Notes under the pieces: generated by a model | The model's input: only the letters and a program-made list of their open reading frames with translations | Database searches by the model: none | What the model was told of the DNA's origin: nothing | Assembly: GCA_946479705.1 (NCBI GenBank) | Contig: CAMLHI010000082.1 | Span: forward strand, 1 to 7,927 | From: an uncultured Oxalobacteraceae bacterium | GTDB lineage: Bacteria > Pseudomonadota > Gammaproteobacteria > Burkholderiales > Burkholderiaceae | Direction: 5' to 3' | DNA length: 7,927 bases | Program-made: the position numbers and the translations under genes | Part shown: positions 1 through 5,005 of the stretch, one piece after another | Layout of the letters: each line of letters opens with the position of its first letter | How positions within the stretch are numbered: position 1 is the stretch's first letter

Positions 1-146
1 CCACGCAGGTGACCAGCTTGCTGTACCTGACCCCGCCCACCACCGCGCTGATGGCCTGGATCATGTTTGGTGAGGCCTTCAGCCTGCTTGGACTGGCCGG
101 GATGGCGCTGGCCGTGGCCGGCGTCGCCTGTGTAGTCAGGAAATAG
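1..146 (+). CDS. EamA/DMT-family transporter, C-terminal end (partial)
   Basis: This is the 3' end of a gene that starts before the window. The reading frame begins at base 3 and gives 47 residues ending in VVRK and a TAG stop at 144-146. Two hydrophobic stretches are visible: TSLLYLTPPTTALMAWIMF (residues 4-22 of the fragment), then, after a short GEAFS link, a run rich in Leu, Ala, Gly and Val up to the terminal RK. The LYLTPPTTALMAW and FGE pattern followed by a final helix and a short basic tail is typical of the last two transmembrane helices of the EamA domain in drug/metabolite transporters (inner membrane, roughly ten helices). The substrate cannot be told from this piece. The gene ends 191 nt before pbpG, so the two are probably separate transcription units. 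Family assignment is by recognition of a short fragment, so it is likely but not certain. Confidence 0.75.
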   Translation, partial: TQVTSLLYLTPPTTALMAWIMFGEAFSLLGLAGMALAVAGVACVVRK

Positions 147-272
147 CGGCGGGGCGCTGGCAAGCTGTGCGCTGCCGCCCATGCAAACGCGTACACTCAT
201 GGCGATGCAGACCCCATTTTACGACCGGCGTTGTTTGTCGGCAAAAGCAGTTGTGGGGAATGTTAAATGTCC

Positions 273-300
273 TTGCTATCGGTCAATCCTTTGTTACACT
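273..300 (+). promoter_or_regulatory. Candidate sigma70-type promoter of pbpG
   Basis: TTGCTA at 273-278 (4 of 6 to the -35 consensus) and TACACT at 295-300 (4 of 6 to the -10 consensus) are 16 nt apart in the locally AT-richer end of the gap before pbpG. Transcription would start near 307 and leave a leader of about 30 nt carrying GAAGGA at 325-330. This was found by eye and both hexamers are imperfect. Confidence 0.4.
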
Positions 301-337
301 CATCAATACCAGACTGTTTGTTTTGAAGGATGTACAG

Positions 338-1375
338 ATGTTCAAGTTTGCCCTCGGCGCCCTGATTTCCTTGCTGCTTGCGGTGTCGCCGCTGCAGGCC
401 ACGGCCAAGACCGGCAAGGCGCATGTGGCCGCCAAATCGAAAAAGCATGTGGTGGTGAAGGCGCGCGTGAGCGCCGCGCCGCGCAGCCAGATGGTGCGCC
501 GTACCATGATGGTCAGGGGCAAGAAGCGCGTGGTCTACCAGCGCGTGCTCAGCGCCGGCGCGACCCAGGAAGTGGTGGCGCGCAGTTTCGGCGACCGCGC
601 CGGGCTCAACATGACACGCGATCCGCTCGACCTCAAGTCGAACGTGGCCTTCGTGATCGACCAAAACAATTCGGAAGTGCTGTTCGAAAAGAATCCCGAC
701 GTGGCCCTGCCGATTGCCTCGATCACCAAGCTGATGACCGGCTTGATCGTGGTGCAGGCCGGCCAGGACATGAATGAAGTCATCACCATCACCGACGACG
801 ATGTGGACCACGAAAAGTTCACGCGCTCGCGCCTGACTGTCGGTTCGCGCATGACGCGCGGTAACCTGCTGCATATTGCACTGATGAGCTCAGAGAACCG
901 CGCGGCGGCCGCGCTGGGCCGCAACTTCCCAGGCGGTATCGCGGGCTTTGTGGCGGCCATGAATGCCAAGGCCCACGAGCTGGGCATGAGCGAAACGCGT
1001 TATGTCGATTCGAGCGGCTTGTCGAGCAGGAATGTGGCCAGTGCGCGCGACCTGGCCCGGCTGGCGGCGGTCGCCTACCAGGAACCCTTGCTGCGCGAAT
1101 ACTCCACCGATCCGAAGTCCACGGTCGATGCGGGCGGGCGCTTGATGAATTTCCACAACACCAATTATCTGGTGGCGATGCCGGACTGGGAAATCGGACT
1201 GCAGAAGACTGGTTTCATCAACGAAGCAGGGCGCTGCCTGGTGATGCAGGCCATGATCCAGGGCCGCGCCGTGATCATGGTGTTCCTCGATTCCAAAGGG
1301 AAGCAGTCGCGCACGGCCGATGCCGGCCGTGTGCGCCGCTGGCTCGAAGCACTCAAGCCGGCCGGCATGTCGTAG
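338..1375 (+). CDS. pbpG: D-alanyl-D-alanine endopeptidase (PBP7/PbpG type, peptidase S11)
   Basis: A low-molecular-weight penicillin-binding protein of 345 residues. The family cleaves D-Ala-meso-DAP cross-links in peptidoglycan and works in the periplasm, often membrane-associated. Residues 1-23 form a signal peptide (MFK, then a Leu/Ala core, then ATA before K24). All three motifs of the serine acyl-enzyme fold are present: SITK (Ser128 nucleophile, Lys131), SEN (185-187) and KTG (290-292). The open frame extends upstream to an ATG at 167, but that extension lacks a signal sequence and a ribosome site, whereas ATG 338 has GAAGGA 7 nt upstream and opens directly on the signal peptide, so 338 is chosen. 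Residues 24-77 are strongly basic with no acidic residue, which is unusual. E. coli PbpG is about 310 residues, and the basic segment accounts for much of the extra length. A D,D-carboxypeptidase of the same family is the main alternative. Confidence 0.92.
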   Translation: MFKFALGALISLLLAVSPLQATAKTGKAHVAAKSKKHVVVKARVSAAPRSQMVRRTMMVRGKKRVVYQRVLSAGATQEVVARSFGDRAGLNMTRDPLDLKSNVAFVIDQNNSEVLFEKNPDVALPIASITKLMTGLIVVQAGQDMNEVITITDDDVDHEKFTRSRLTVGSRMTRGNLLHIALMSSENRAAAALGRNFPGGIAGFVAAMNAKAHELGMSETRYVDSSGLSSRNVASARDLARLAAVAYQEPLLREYSTDPKSTVDAGGRLMNFHNTNYLVAMPDWEIGLQKTGFINEAGRCLVMQAMIQGRAVIMVFLDSKGKQSRTADAGRVRRWLEALKPAGMS

Positions 1376-1377
1376 TT

Positions 1378-2160
1378 TTAGGGAGTCGGCGCCGCGTAAC
1401 CCAGGGTCGCCGAAATTTGCCGCGCGGTGACGACCAGGTCGTCCACCCATTCGTCCTGCAGGCGGTCGGCCGGCGCCGAGATCGAGAGGCCGGCAATGAG
1501 CTTGCCGGAATCGTCATGGATGCCGGCCGCCATGCAGCGCACGCCCAGCTCGAGTTCCTCGTTGTCGCGCGCATAGCCGCGCGAGCGCACCAGGCTCAAT
1601 TCACGTTCCAGCTTGGCCAGGTCGGTAATCGAATTCTTGTTGTGGCCGGACAGGCCGGTACGGGTCGCATAGGCACGGATGGCCTTGGGCTCGTCCACCG
1701 ACAGGAACAGCTTGCCCGTTGAGGTCAGGTGCAGGGGGCCGCGTCCGCCGATGGCGCGCACCACCTGCATGCCGGAACGTTCCGAAAAGGCCCGGTCGAT
1801 GTAGACGATCTCGTCGCCTTGGCGCACGGAAAGATTGACGGTCTGCTGGGTTTTTTTGTGCAGTGCACGCATGAAGTCCACCGCCGCTTCCCGGACGGAA
1901 AGACGGCTTTTCACCACATTCCCCAGTTCCAGCAAGCGCATGCCGAGCCGGTAAGTGCCCGGTTCGACCCGGTCGACGAAGCGGGTGATCACCATGTCGT
2001 TCAAAATCCGGTGCGCCGTCGAGGGATGCAGCCCGGAGACTTGCGACAATTCCTTGAGGCTGACCGGGTCGGTATAGCTGGCCAGCGCATCAAGCAGGGC
2101 CACCATCCGCTCGATCACCTGGATCGAGGTTTTGGGTGCGTCGAGAGATTCGATTTTCAT
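1378..2160 (-). CDS. IclR-family transcriptional regulator
   Basis: A 260-residue protein with the two-domain IclR layout. Residues about 12-70 are the winged helix-turn-helix, with the recognition part around LKELSQVSGLHPSTAHRIL (35-53). Residues about 85-255 are the effector-binding domain. The family signature in its second half fits: G195, D199, E202, C209-M-A, then I214-H-D216, within GVRCMAAGIHDDSG (206-219). PLHLTSTGK (142-150) is also typical. Such proteins bind as dimers or tetramers to promoters and respond to small organic acids or aromatics. No catabolic operon is next to it, so target and ligand are unknown; control of the divergent dgkA is possible but not shown. The ATG at 2160 has no clear Shine-Dalgarno sequence, though no better start keeps the helix-turn-helix whole. 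The stop lies 2 nt from the pbpG stop. Autorepression is common in the family, and short inverted repeats sit in the candidate promoter. Confidence 0.93.
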   Translation of the reverse strand: MKIESLDAPKTSIQVIERMVALLDALASYTDPVSLKELSQVSGLHPSTAHRILNDMVITRFVDRVEPGTYRLGMRLLELGNVVKSRLSVREAAVDFMRALHKKTQQTVNLSVRQGDEIVYIDRAFSERSGMQVVRAIGGRGPLHLTSTGKLFLSVDEPKAIRAYATRTGLSGHNKNSITDLAKLERELSLVRSRGYARDNEELELGVRCMAAGIHDDSGKLIAGLSISAPADRLQDEWVDDLVVTARQISATLGYAAPTP

Positions 2161-2194
2161 GATGTGGTTGGTGCGGTGCAGTATGGTTCAGTCC

Positions 2195-2224
2195 TTTATA
2201 CCACAATGTGAAAATTTTTGGCAG
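2195..2224 (-). promoter_or_regulatory. Candidate promoter of the iclR-family gene
   Basis: On the minus strand, TATAAA (plus-strand 2195-2200, 5 of 6 to the -10 consensus) is preceded by CTGCCA (2219-2224, 4 of 6 to the -35 consensus) at 18 nt spacing. This would give a leader of about 28 nt. The 18-nt spacer holds a compact dyad, CACA-A-TGTG (2202-2210), and TGGT (2184-2187) with ACCA (2200-2203) flank the -10 box. These are reasonable places for an autorepressor to bind. Assigned by eye. Confidence 0.4.
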
Positions 2225-2244
2225 ATGGAGGTGTCGCGGCGGCG

Positions 2245-2280
2245 CAAAATGCGCGCAGCAGCGGCGGCTCGGGGCATAAT
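2245..2280 (+). promoter_or_regulatory. Candidate -10 elements upstream of dgkA
   Basis: Two -10-like hexamers precede dgkA: CAAAAT at 2245-2250 (4 of 6), inside the small inverted repeat GCGCA-AAA-TGCGC (2242-2254), and CATAAT at 2275-2280 (5 of 6). Neither has a convincing -35 box at normal spacing: TTGGCA at 2218-2223 is a good hexamer but lies 21 nt from the first. A dgkA promoter must be near here because the upstream gene is divergent, but which box is used is unclear. Confidence 0.3.
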
Positions 2281-2308
2281 GTGTTTTTCATGCACAAATG
2301 AACACACC

Positions 2309-2695
2309 ATGGAACAGTCTGTTAGCGAGTTCAAAAGTAAAAGCGGTCTCAAGCGGGTCTACCATGCCATGGGCTATTCAGTCGCGGGCTTGAAGGCGGC
2401 CTGGGAACATGAGCATGCGTTTCGCCAGGAAATGCTGGTTTTCGTGATCGGCACCGGCGTGGCCCTGGGCATGCAAATCTCGTCGTTTCAAAAACTGTTT
2501 CTGATCGCCGTGATGGGGTTCGTGCTGATCGTCGAACTGATCAACTCCGCTATCGAAGCCATCGTCGACCGCGTGTCCCTGGAGCGCCATCCGCTGTCCA
2601 AGCGCGCCAAGGATCTGGGAAGCGCGGCCGTCATGCTGAGCATGTTCGTGGCCGGCGCCTCCTGGCTGGTCGTGCTGTTCAACCGCTTCTATTGA
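2309..2695 (+). CDS. dgkA: Diacylglycerol kinase (prokaryotic DgkA)
   Basis: Phosphorylates diacylglycerol with ATP to phosphatidic acid at the inner membrane, recycling the diacylglycerol released when phospholipid head groups are moved to periplasmic glucans or lipopolysaccharide. The protein has 128 residues (E. coli 122) and three transmembrane helices at about 43-60, 62-80 and 104-124, after an amphipathic N-terminal part. Family landmarks are GYSVAGLKAAW (22-32), HAFRQE (36-41), VELINSAIEAIVDR (75-88) and KRAKDLGSAAV (98-108). Lining up by eye with the E. coli enzyme, E35, E76 and E83 correspond to its metal-binding and catalytic glutamates E28, E69 and E76. The frame is open upstream to 2132, but the added residues are non-homologous, so ATG 2309 is chosen even though no clear ribosome binding sequence precedes it. 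It is divergent from the iclR-family gene and 90 nt upstream of the hydrolase gene. Confidence 0.95.
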   Translation: MEQSVSEFKSKSGLKRVYHAMGYSVAGLKAAWEHEHAFRQEMLVFVIGTGVALGMQISSFQKLFLIAVMGFVLIVELINSAIEAIVDRVSLERHPLSKRAKDLGSAAVMLSMFVAGASWLVVLFNRFY

Positions 2696-2722
2696 TGGGC
2701 GTCAGCAGGGCGCACATATACA
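2692..2722 (+). promoter_or_regulatory. Candidate promoter of the RBBP9-type hydrolase gene
   Basis: TTGATG at 2692-2697 overlaps the dgkA stop codon and matches 4 of 6 of the -35 consensus. The AT-rich run CATATACAAATAG follows: CATATA (2715-2720) is 17 nt away, TATACA (2717-2722) is 19 nt away. Either could be the -10 box. Weak evidence; readthrough from dgkA is equally possible. Confidence 0.3.
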
Positions 2723-2760
2723 AATAGAAAAACCTTCGTTTCCATCCCCATCGGTGCGCC
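2709..2760 (+). repeat. Inverted repeat in the hydrolase leader
   Basis: GGCGCAC (2709-2715) and GTGCGCC (2754-2760) are a perfect 7-bp inverted repeat with 38 nt between them. It encloses the AT-rich candidate promoter region and ends 14 nt before the ribosome binding site. It could be a long-loop RNA stem, an operator pair, or chance in GC-rich DNA. There is no T-tract, so it is not a convincing dgkA terminator. Confidence 0.35.
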
Positions 2761-2785
2761 GTATGCTGTCGGCAAAGGAGGGGCC

Positions 2786-3349
2786 ATGGACGCGGACCTG
2801 TTATCCCATTTTCACGTGATCGTTGTTCCCGGTCTGCATAACAGCGGGCCGGGCCATTGGCAAACCCGCTGGCAGGCCCGTTCTCCCGGCTTCGCACGCG
2901 TGCAGCAAGACGACTGGGACCATCCCCAGCTCGACGCCTGGGTCGCGCGGCTCGATGAGTTGCGCGCGAGCGATCCGCGCCCGGCCCTGCTGGTGGCGCA
3001 CAGTTTCGGCTGCCTGACCAGCGTGGCCAGCATCGCCCGCCATCCCGGGCATGTGGCCGGCGCGCTGCTGGTGGCGCCGGCCCATCCCGACCGCTTCGGC
3101 GTGGCCGCGCATTTGCCAAACGATGCCTTGCCCTGTCCCGCGACCCTCATCATCAGCAGCAACGATCCCTGGATGCCGGCCCCGCTGGCCGCGCGTTTCG
3201 CGCAGCGCTGGGGCGCTTGCCTGGTCGAGGCCGGCGCGCTGGGCCACATCAATGCCGATTCCGGCCTGGGCGACTGGCCCGAGGGCCAACATCATTTACA
3301 CCGGCTGGCGAAAGTGGCGCAAAATGCAGTGTTGGCATGCTTGCCATGA
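2786..3349 (+). CDS. RBBP9/YdeN-family alpha/beta hydrolase
   Basis: A 187-residue cytoplasmic serine hydrolase; no signal peptide or membrane segment. Family landmarks are the N-terminal VPGLHNSGPGHWQTRW (14-29), the nucleophile elbow VAHSFG (70-75, Ser73), the acid in SSNDPW (Asp127, within 124-129) and the histidine in LGHIN (His154), giving a full Ser-Asp-His triad. Length matches the family, whose members are compact (about 180-200 residues) and lack a large cap domain. The natural substrate is not known for bacterial members; esterase activity on small esters is the usual in vitro finding. The start is well supported: AAGGAGG at 2775-2781 lies 4 nt before ATG 2786. The stop is 31 nt before the peroxiredoxin start on the same strand, so the two may be co-transcribed. 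A general alpha/beta hydrolase name is the fallback. Confidence 0.9.
   Translation: MDADLLSHFHVIVVPGLHNSGPGHWQTRWQARSPGFARVQQDDWDHPQLDAWVARLDELRASDPRPALLVAHSFGCLTSVASIARHPGHVAGALLVAPAHPDRFGVAAHLPNDALPCPATLIISSNDPWMPAPLAARFAQRWGACLVEAGALGHINADSGLGDWPEGQHHLHRLAKVAQNAVLACLP
3295..3325 (+). promoter_or_regulatory. Candidate internal promoter for the peroxiredoxin gene
   Basis: Inside the 3' end of the hydrolase gene, TTTACA (3295-3300, 5 of 6 to -35) and CAAAAT (3320-3325, 4 of 6 to -10) are 19 nt apart, slightly longer than ideal, in a locally AT-rich stretch. Transcription would start near 3332 and give a leader of about 50 nt. The CAAAAT box lies in the decamer GCGCAAAATG, which also precedes dgkA and cysT. 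Confidence 0.3.
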
Positions 3350-3380
3350 CTTTCCCCATCAATCCATCCTGGAGAGCAAG

Positions 3381-4019
3381 ATGACTTTACGTTTGGGCGA
3401 TACCGCCCCCGATTTCGAACAGGATTCCTCGCAAGGCCCGATCAAATTCCATGAGTGGGCGGGCAACTCCTGGGTGGTCCTGTTTTCCCACCCGGCCGAT
3501 TTCACCCCGGTGTGCACCACCGAACTGGGCTTGACCGCCAAGCTCAAGCCCGAATTCGACAAGCGCAACGTCAAGGCCATCGCCCTGTCGGTGGACCCGG
3601 CCGAGAGCCACCGCGGCTGGATCGCCGACATCGAGGAAACCCAGCAGACCGTGGTGGGCTTTCCCATCATCGCCGACGCCGACAGGAAAGTGGCCACGTT
3701 GTACGACATGATCCACCCGGAAGCCTCGGCTACCGCCACCGTGCGTTCGCTGTTCATCATCGATCCGAACAAGAAAGTGCGCCTGATCCTTACCTATCCG
3801 ATGAGCACGGGCCGCAATTTCGACGAAGTGCTGCGCGTCATCGACGCCCTGCAACTGAGCGACGGCTACACGGTGGCCACCCCGGGCAACTGGAAAGATG
3901 GCGACGACGTCATCATTCCGCTGACGGTGCAGGACCCGGAACAGCTGCGGCAGAAGTATCCGAAGGGCTATACGGCGCCGCGTCCCTACCTGCGCCTGAC
4001 CCCGCAGCCGAATAAATAG
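3381..4019 (+). CDS. 1-Cys peroxiredoxin (Prx6/AhpC-TSA family)
   Basis: Reduces hydrogen peroxide and organic hydroperoxides through a peroxidatic cysteine in the cytoplasm. The 212-residue protein has the active-site stretch HPADFTPVCTTE (37-48) with Cys45 as the peroxidatic residue, Thr42 before it, and the conserved arginine at Arg122 in TVRSLFIID. Cys45 is the only cysteine in the protein, so there is no resolving cysteine and an outside thiol or other reductant is needed. The long C-terminal region with NWKDGDDVIIP (170-180) and the ending RPYLRLTPQP (201-210) is characteristic of the Prx6 subfamily, and the length agrees. The start at 3381 is set by GGAGAG at 3371-3376, 4 nt upstream, and by the family N-terminus (LGDTAPDFE). 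An upstream extension in the same frame only reads across the hydrolase gene and is not coding. Confidence 0.95.
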   Translation: MTLRLGDTAPDFEQDSSQGPIKFHEWAGNSWVVLFSHPADFTPVCTTELGLTAKLKPEFDKRNVKAIALSVDPAESHRGWIADIEETQQTVVGFPIIADADRKVATLYDMIHPEASATATVRSLFIIDPNKKVRLILTYPMSTGRNFDEVLRVIDALQLSDGYTVATPGNWKDGDDVIIPLTVQDPEQLRQKYPKGYTAPRPYLRLTPQPNK

Positions 4020-4074
4020 GCAGCGCAGCATCCCACACGCATAAGCAAATAAGCTTTTCGTCGTTTGGAATACG

Positions 4075-4116
4075 GCAGAGTACCCTTACCCTTGGCGTAA
4101 CTTAGGGGGGCTCTGC
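4075..4116 (+). promoter_or_regulatory. Leader hairpin covering the ribosome binding site of the TauE/SafE gene
   Basis: GCAGAG (4075-4080) is fully complementary to CTCTGC (4111-4116), whose last base abuts the ATG at 4117. The stem continues as U4081-G4110 (wobble), an A4082/G4109 mismatch, then CCCTTA (4083-4088) with TAGGGG (4103-4108, one wobble). The total is about 13 pairs with a 14-nt loop (4089-4102). The only Shine-Dalgarno candidate, AGGGGGG (4104-4110), lies wholly in the 3' arm. The pairing is seen directly; a role in translational control is inferred. It lacks a T-tract, so it is not a terminator. Confidence 0.5.
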
Positions 4117-4890
4117 ATGTTATTAACTTATGTAATTTCCGGATTTTGTGTCGGCACGCTGGTGGGCATGACCGGCGTGGGCGGCGGTTCGCTGATGACT
4201 CCGCTGCTGACCCTGCTGTTCGGCGTGCCGCCGTCGGTGGCCGTCGGCACCGACCTGGCCTTTGCCGCCATCACCAAGTCGGCCGGCACCTTCACCCACC
4301 GCCTGCGCGACACGGTGCGCTGGGACGTGGTCAAGCTGCTGTGCATCGGCGCCTTGCCGGCGGCGGTCCTGGCGACCTTCGCGCTCAAGTATTTCGGGAC
4401 CGTGGGCAAGGAACTCGGCCAGATCATCCGTTATTCGATCGCCGGCTCGGTGCTGCTGACCGTGGTCGCGCTGCTGTTCAAGGGCAAGATGCTGGGCTGG
4501 CTGAACGCCCACCCGGAACGCCAGCTGCAGGGCAAGTCCCTGGCCACCGCCACCATCGTGTGCGGCGCGCTGCTGGGTACCCTGGTCACCATTTCCTCGA
4601 TCGGCGCCGGCGCGATCGGCGCGACCTTGCTGGTCATGCTGTATCCGCGCATGAGCTCAGCCCAGATCGCCGGTACCGATATCGCCTACGCCGTGCCGCT
4701 GACCGCCATCGCCGCCTTCGGTCACTGGTACCTGGGGTCGATCAACTGGTCGCTGCTGGCCATGCTGCTGCTCGGCTCGGTTCCCGGCATCACCCTGGGT
4801 TCCTGGTTCGCCCGTGCCATTCCAGAGCGCATCCTGCGCGGCGTGCTGGCCACCACCCTGACGGCCGTTGCCGCCAAGCTGATCTACTAA
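4117..4890 (+). CDS. TauE/SafE-family permease (possible sulfur oxyanion transporter)
   Basis: A 257-residue polytopic inner-membrane protein. It shows the internal duplication of the TauE/SafE (DUF81) family: the first half has GMTGVGGGSLMTPLL (17-31) and GTDLAFA (44-50), and the second half has SSIGAGAIGATLL (160-172) and GTDIAYA (186-192). Hydrophobic segments occur at about 1-20, 26-40, 72-92, 106-122, 142-160, 166-176, 188-206, 212-230 and 238-256. Characterised relatives move sulfite, sulfoacetate, sulfate or sulfonate-related anions, and some members have other or unknown substrates. The position one gene before cysTWA supports a sulfur role, but this is inference. The gene ends 115 nt before cysT, with a likely cys promoter between, so it may not belong to the same transcript. 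The ribosome site AGGGGGG (4104-4110) is buried in a hairpin. Confidence 0.88.
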   Translation: MLLTYVISGFCVGTLVGMTGVGGGSLMTPLLTLLFGVPPSVAVGTDLAFAAITKSAGTFTHRLRDTVRWDVVKLLCIGALPAAVLATFALKYFGTVGKELGQIIRYSIAGSVLLTVVALLFKGKMLGWLNAHPERQLQGKSLATATIVCGALLGTLVTISSIGAGAIGATLLVMLYPRMSSAQIAGTDIAYAVPLTAIAAFGHWYLGSINWSLLAMLLLGSVPGITLGSWFARAIPERILRGVLATTLTAVAAKLIY

Positions 4891-4914
4891 TTGCTGAGCC
4901 CTAAGTACGTTTCC

Positions 4915-4999
4915 TGTCTAAGGTAATAAGAAAAGCTTCGTTTGCGCTAATGCATTATTCGCGCAAAATGGAGATTCCTTAGACAAGAATGTAATAAGA
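4915..4999 (+). repeat. Nested inverted and direct repeats in the cys operon control region
   Basis: Four patterns overlap in the gap before cysT. An outer perfect 9-bp inverted repeat pairs TGTCTAAGG (4915-4923) with CCTTAGACA (4977-4985). An inner 7-bp inverted repeat pairs TTTGCGC (4941-4947) with GCGCAAA (4961-4967). Between them is the palindrome TAATGCATTA (4948-4957). A 9-bp direct repeat, GTAATAAGA, occurs at 4923-4931 and 4991-4999. The three dyads share nearly the same centre (about 4950-4954). This symmetry around a promoter suggests operator DNA, for example for a LysR-type regulator such as CysB; that assignment is inferred and I cannot match a confirmed CysB consensus. Confidence 0.55.
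4942..4969 (+). promoter_or_regulatory. Candidate promoter of the cysTWA-cysB operon
   Basis: TTGCGC (4942-4947, 3 of 6 to -35) and CAAAAT (4964-4969, 4 of 6 to -10) are 16 nt apart, predicting a start near 4976 and a leader of about 30 nt. The weak -35 box is what one expects of an activator-dependent promoter, and known cys promoters need CysB with acetylserine-type inducers. The boxes coincide with the arms of the inner inverted repeat, so a protein bound there would meet RNA polymerase directly. Confidence 0.4.
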
Positions 5000-5005
5000 G
5001 GCTCC

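Noticed and set aside
148..179. Hairpin after the EamA gene, GGCGG-g-GCGC paired with GCGC-tg-CCGCC
   Set aside because: The stem is real but interrupted and no T-tract follows, so it cannot be called an intrinsic terminator.
167..337. N-terminal extension of pbpG from ATG 167
   Set aside because: No ribosome site, Cys/Arg-rich non-homologous residues, and it would bury the signal peptide that starts at 338.
1357..1366. Perfect palindrome GCCGGCCGGC near the end of pbpG
   Set aside because: It lies in coding sequence (Pro-Ala-Gly codons), has no loop space and is common in GC-rich genomes.
2290..2301. Three-codon upstream open frame (ATG CAC AAA TGA) just before dgkA
   Set aside because: No ribosome site and too short to separate from chance; not supported as a leader peptide.
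4043..4058. AAGC / GCTT stem followed by TTTT after the peroxiredoxin gene
   Set aside because: The stem is only 4 bp and AT-rich, too weak for a terminator.
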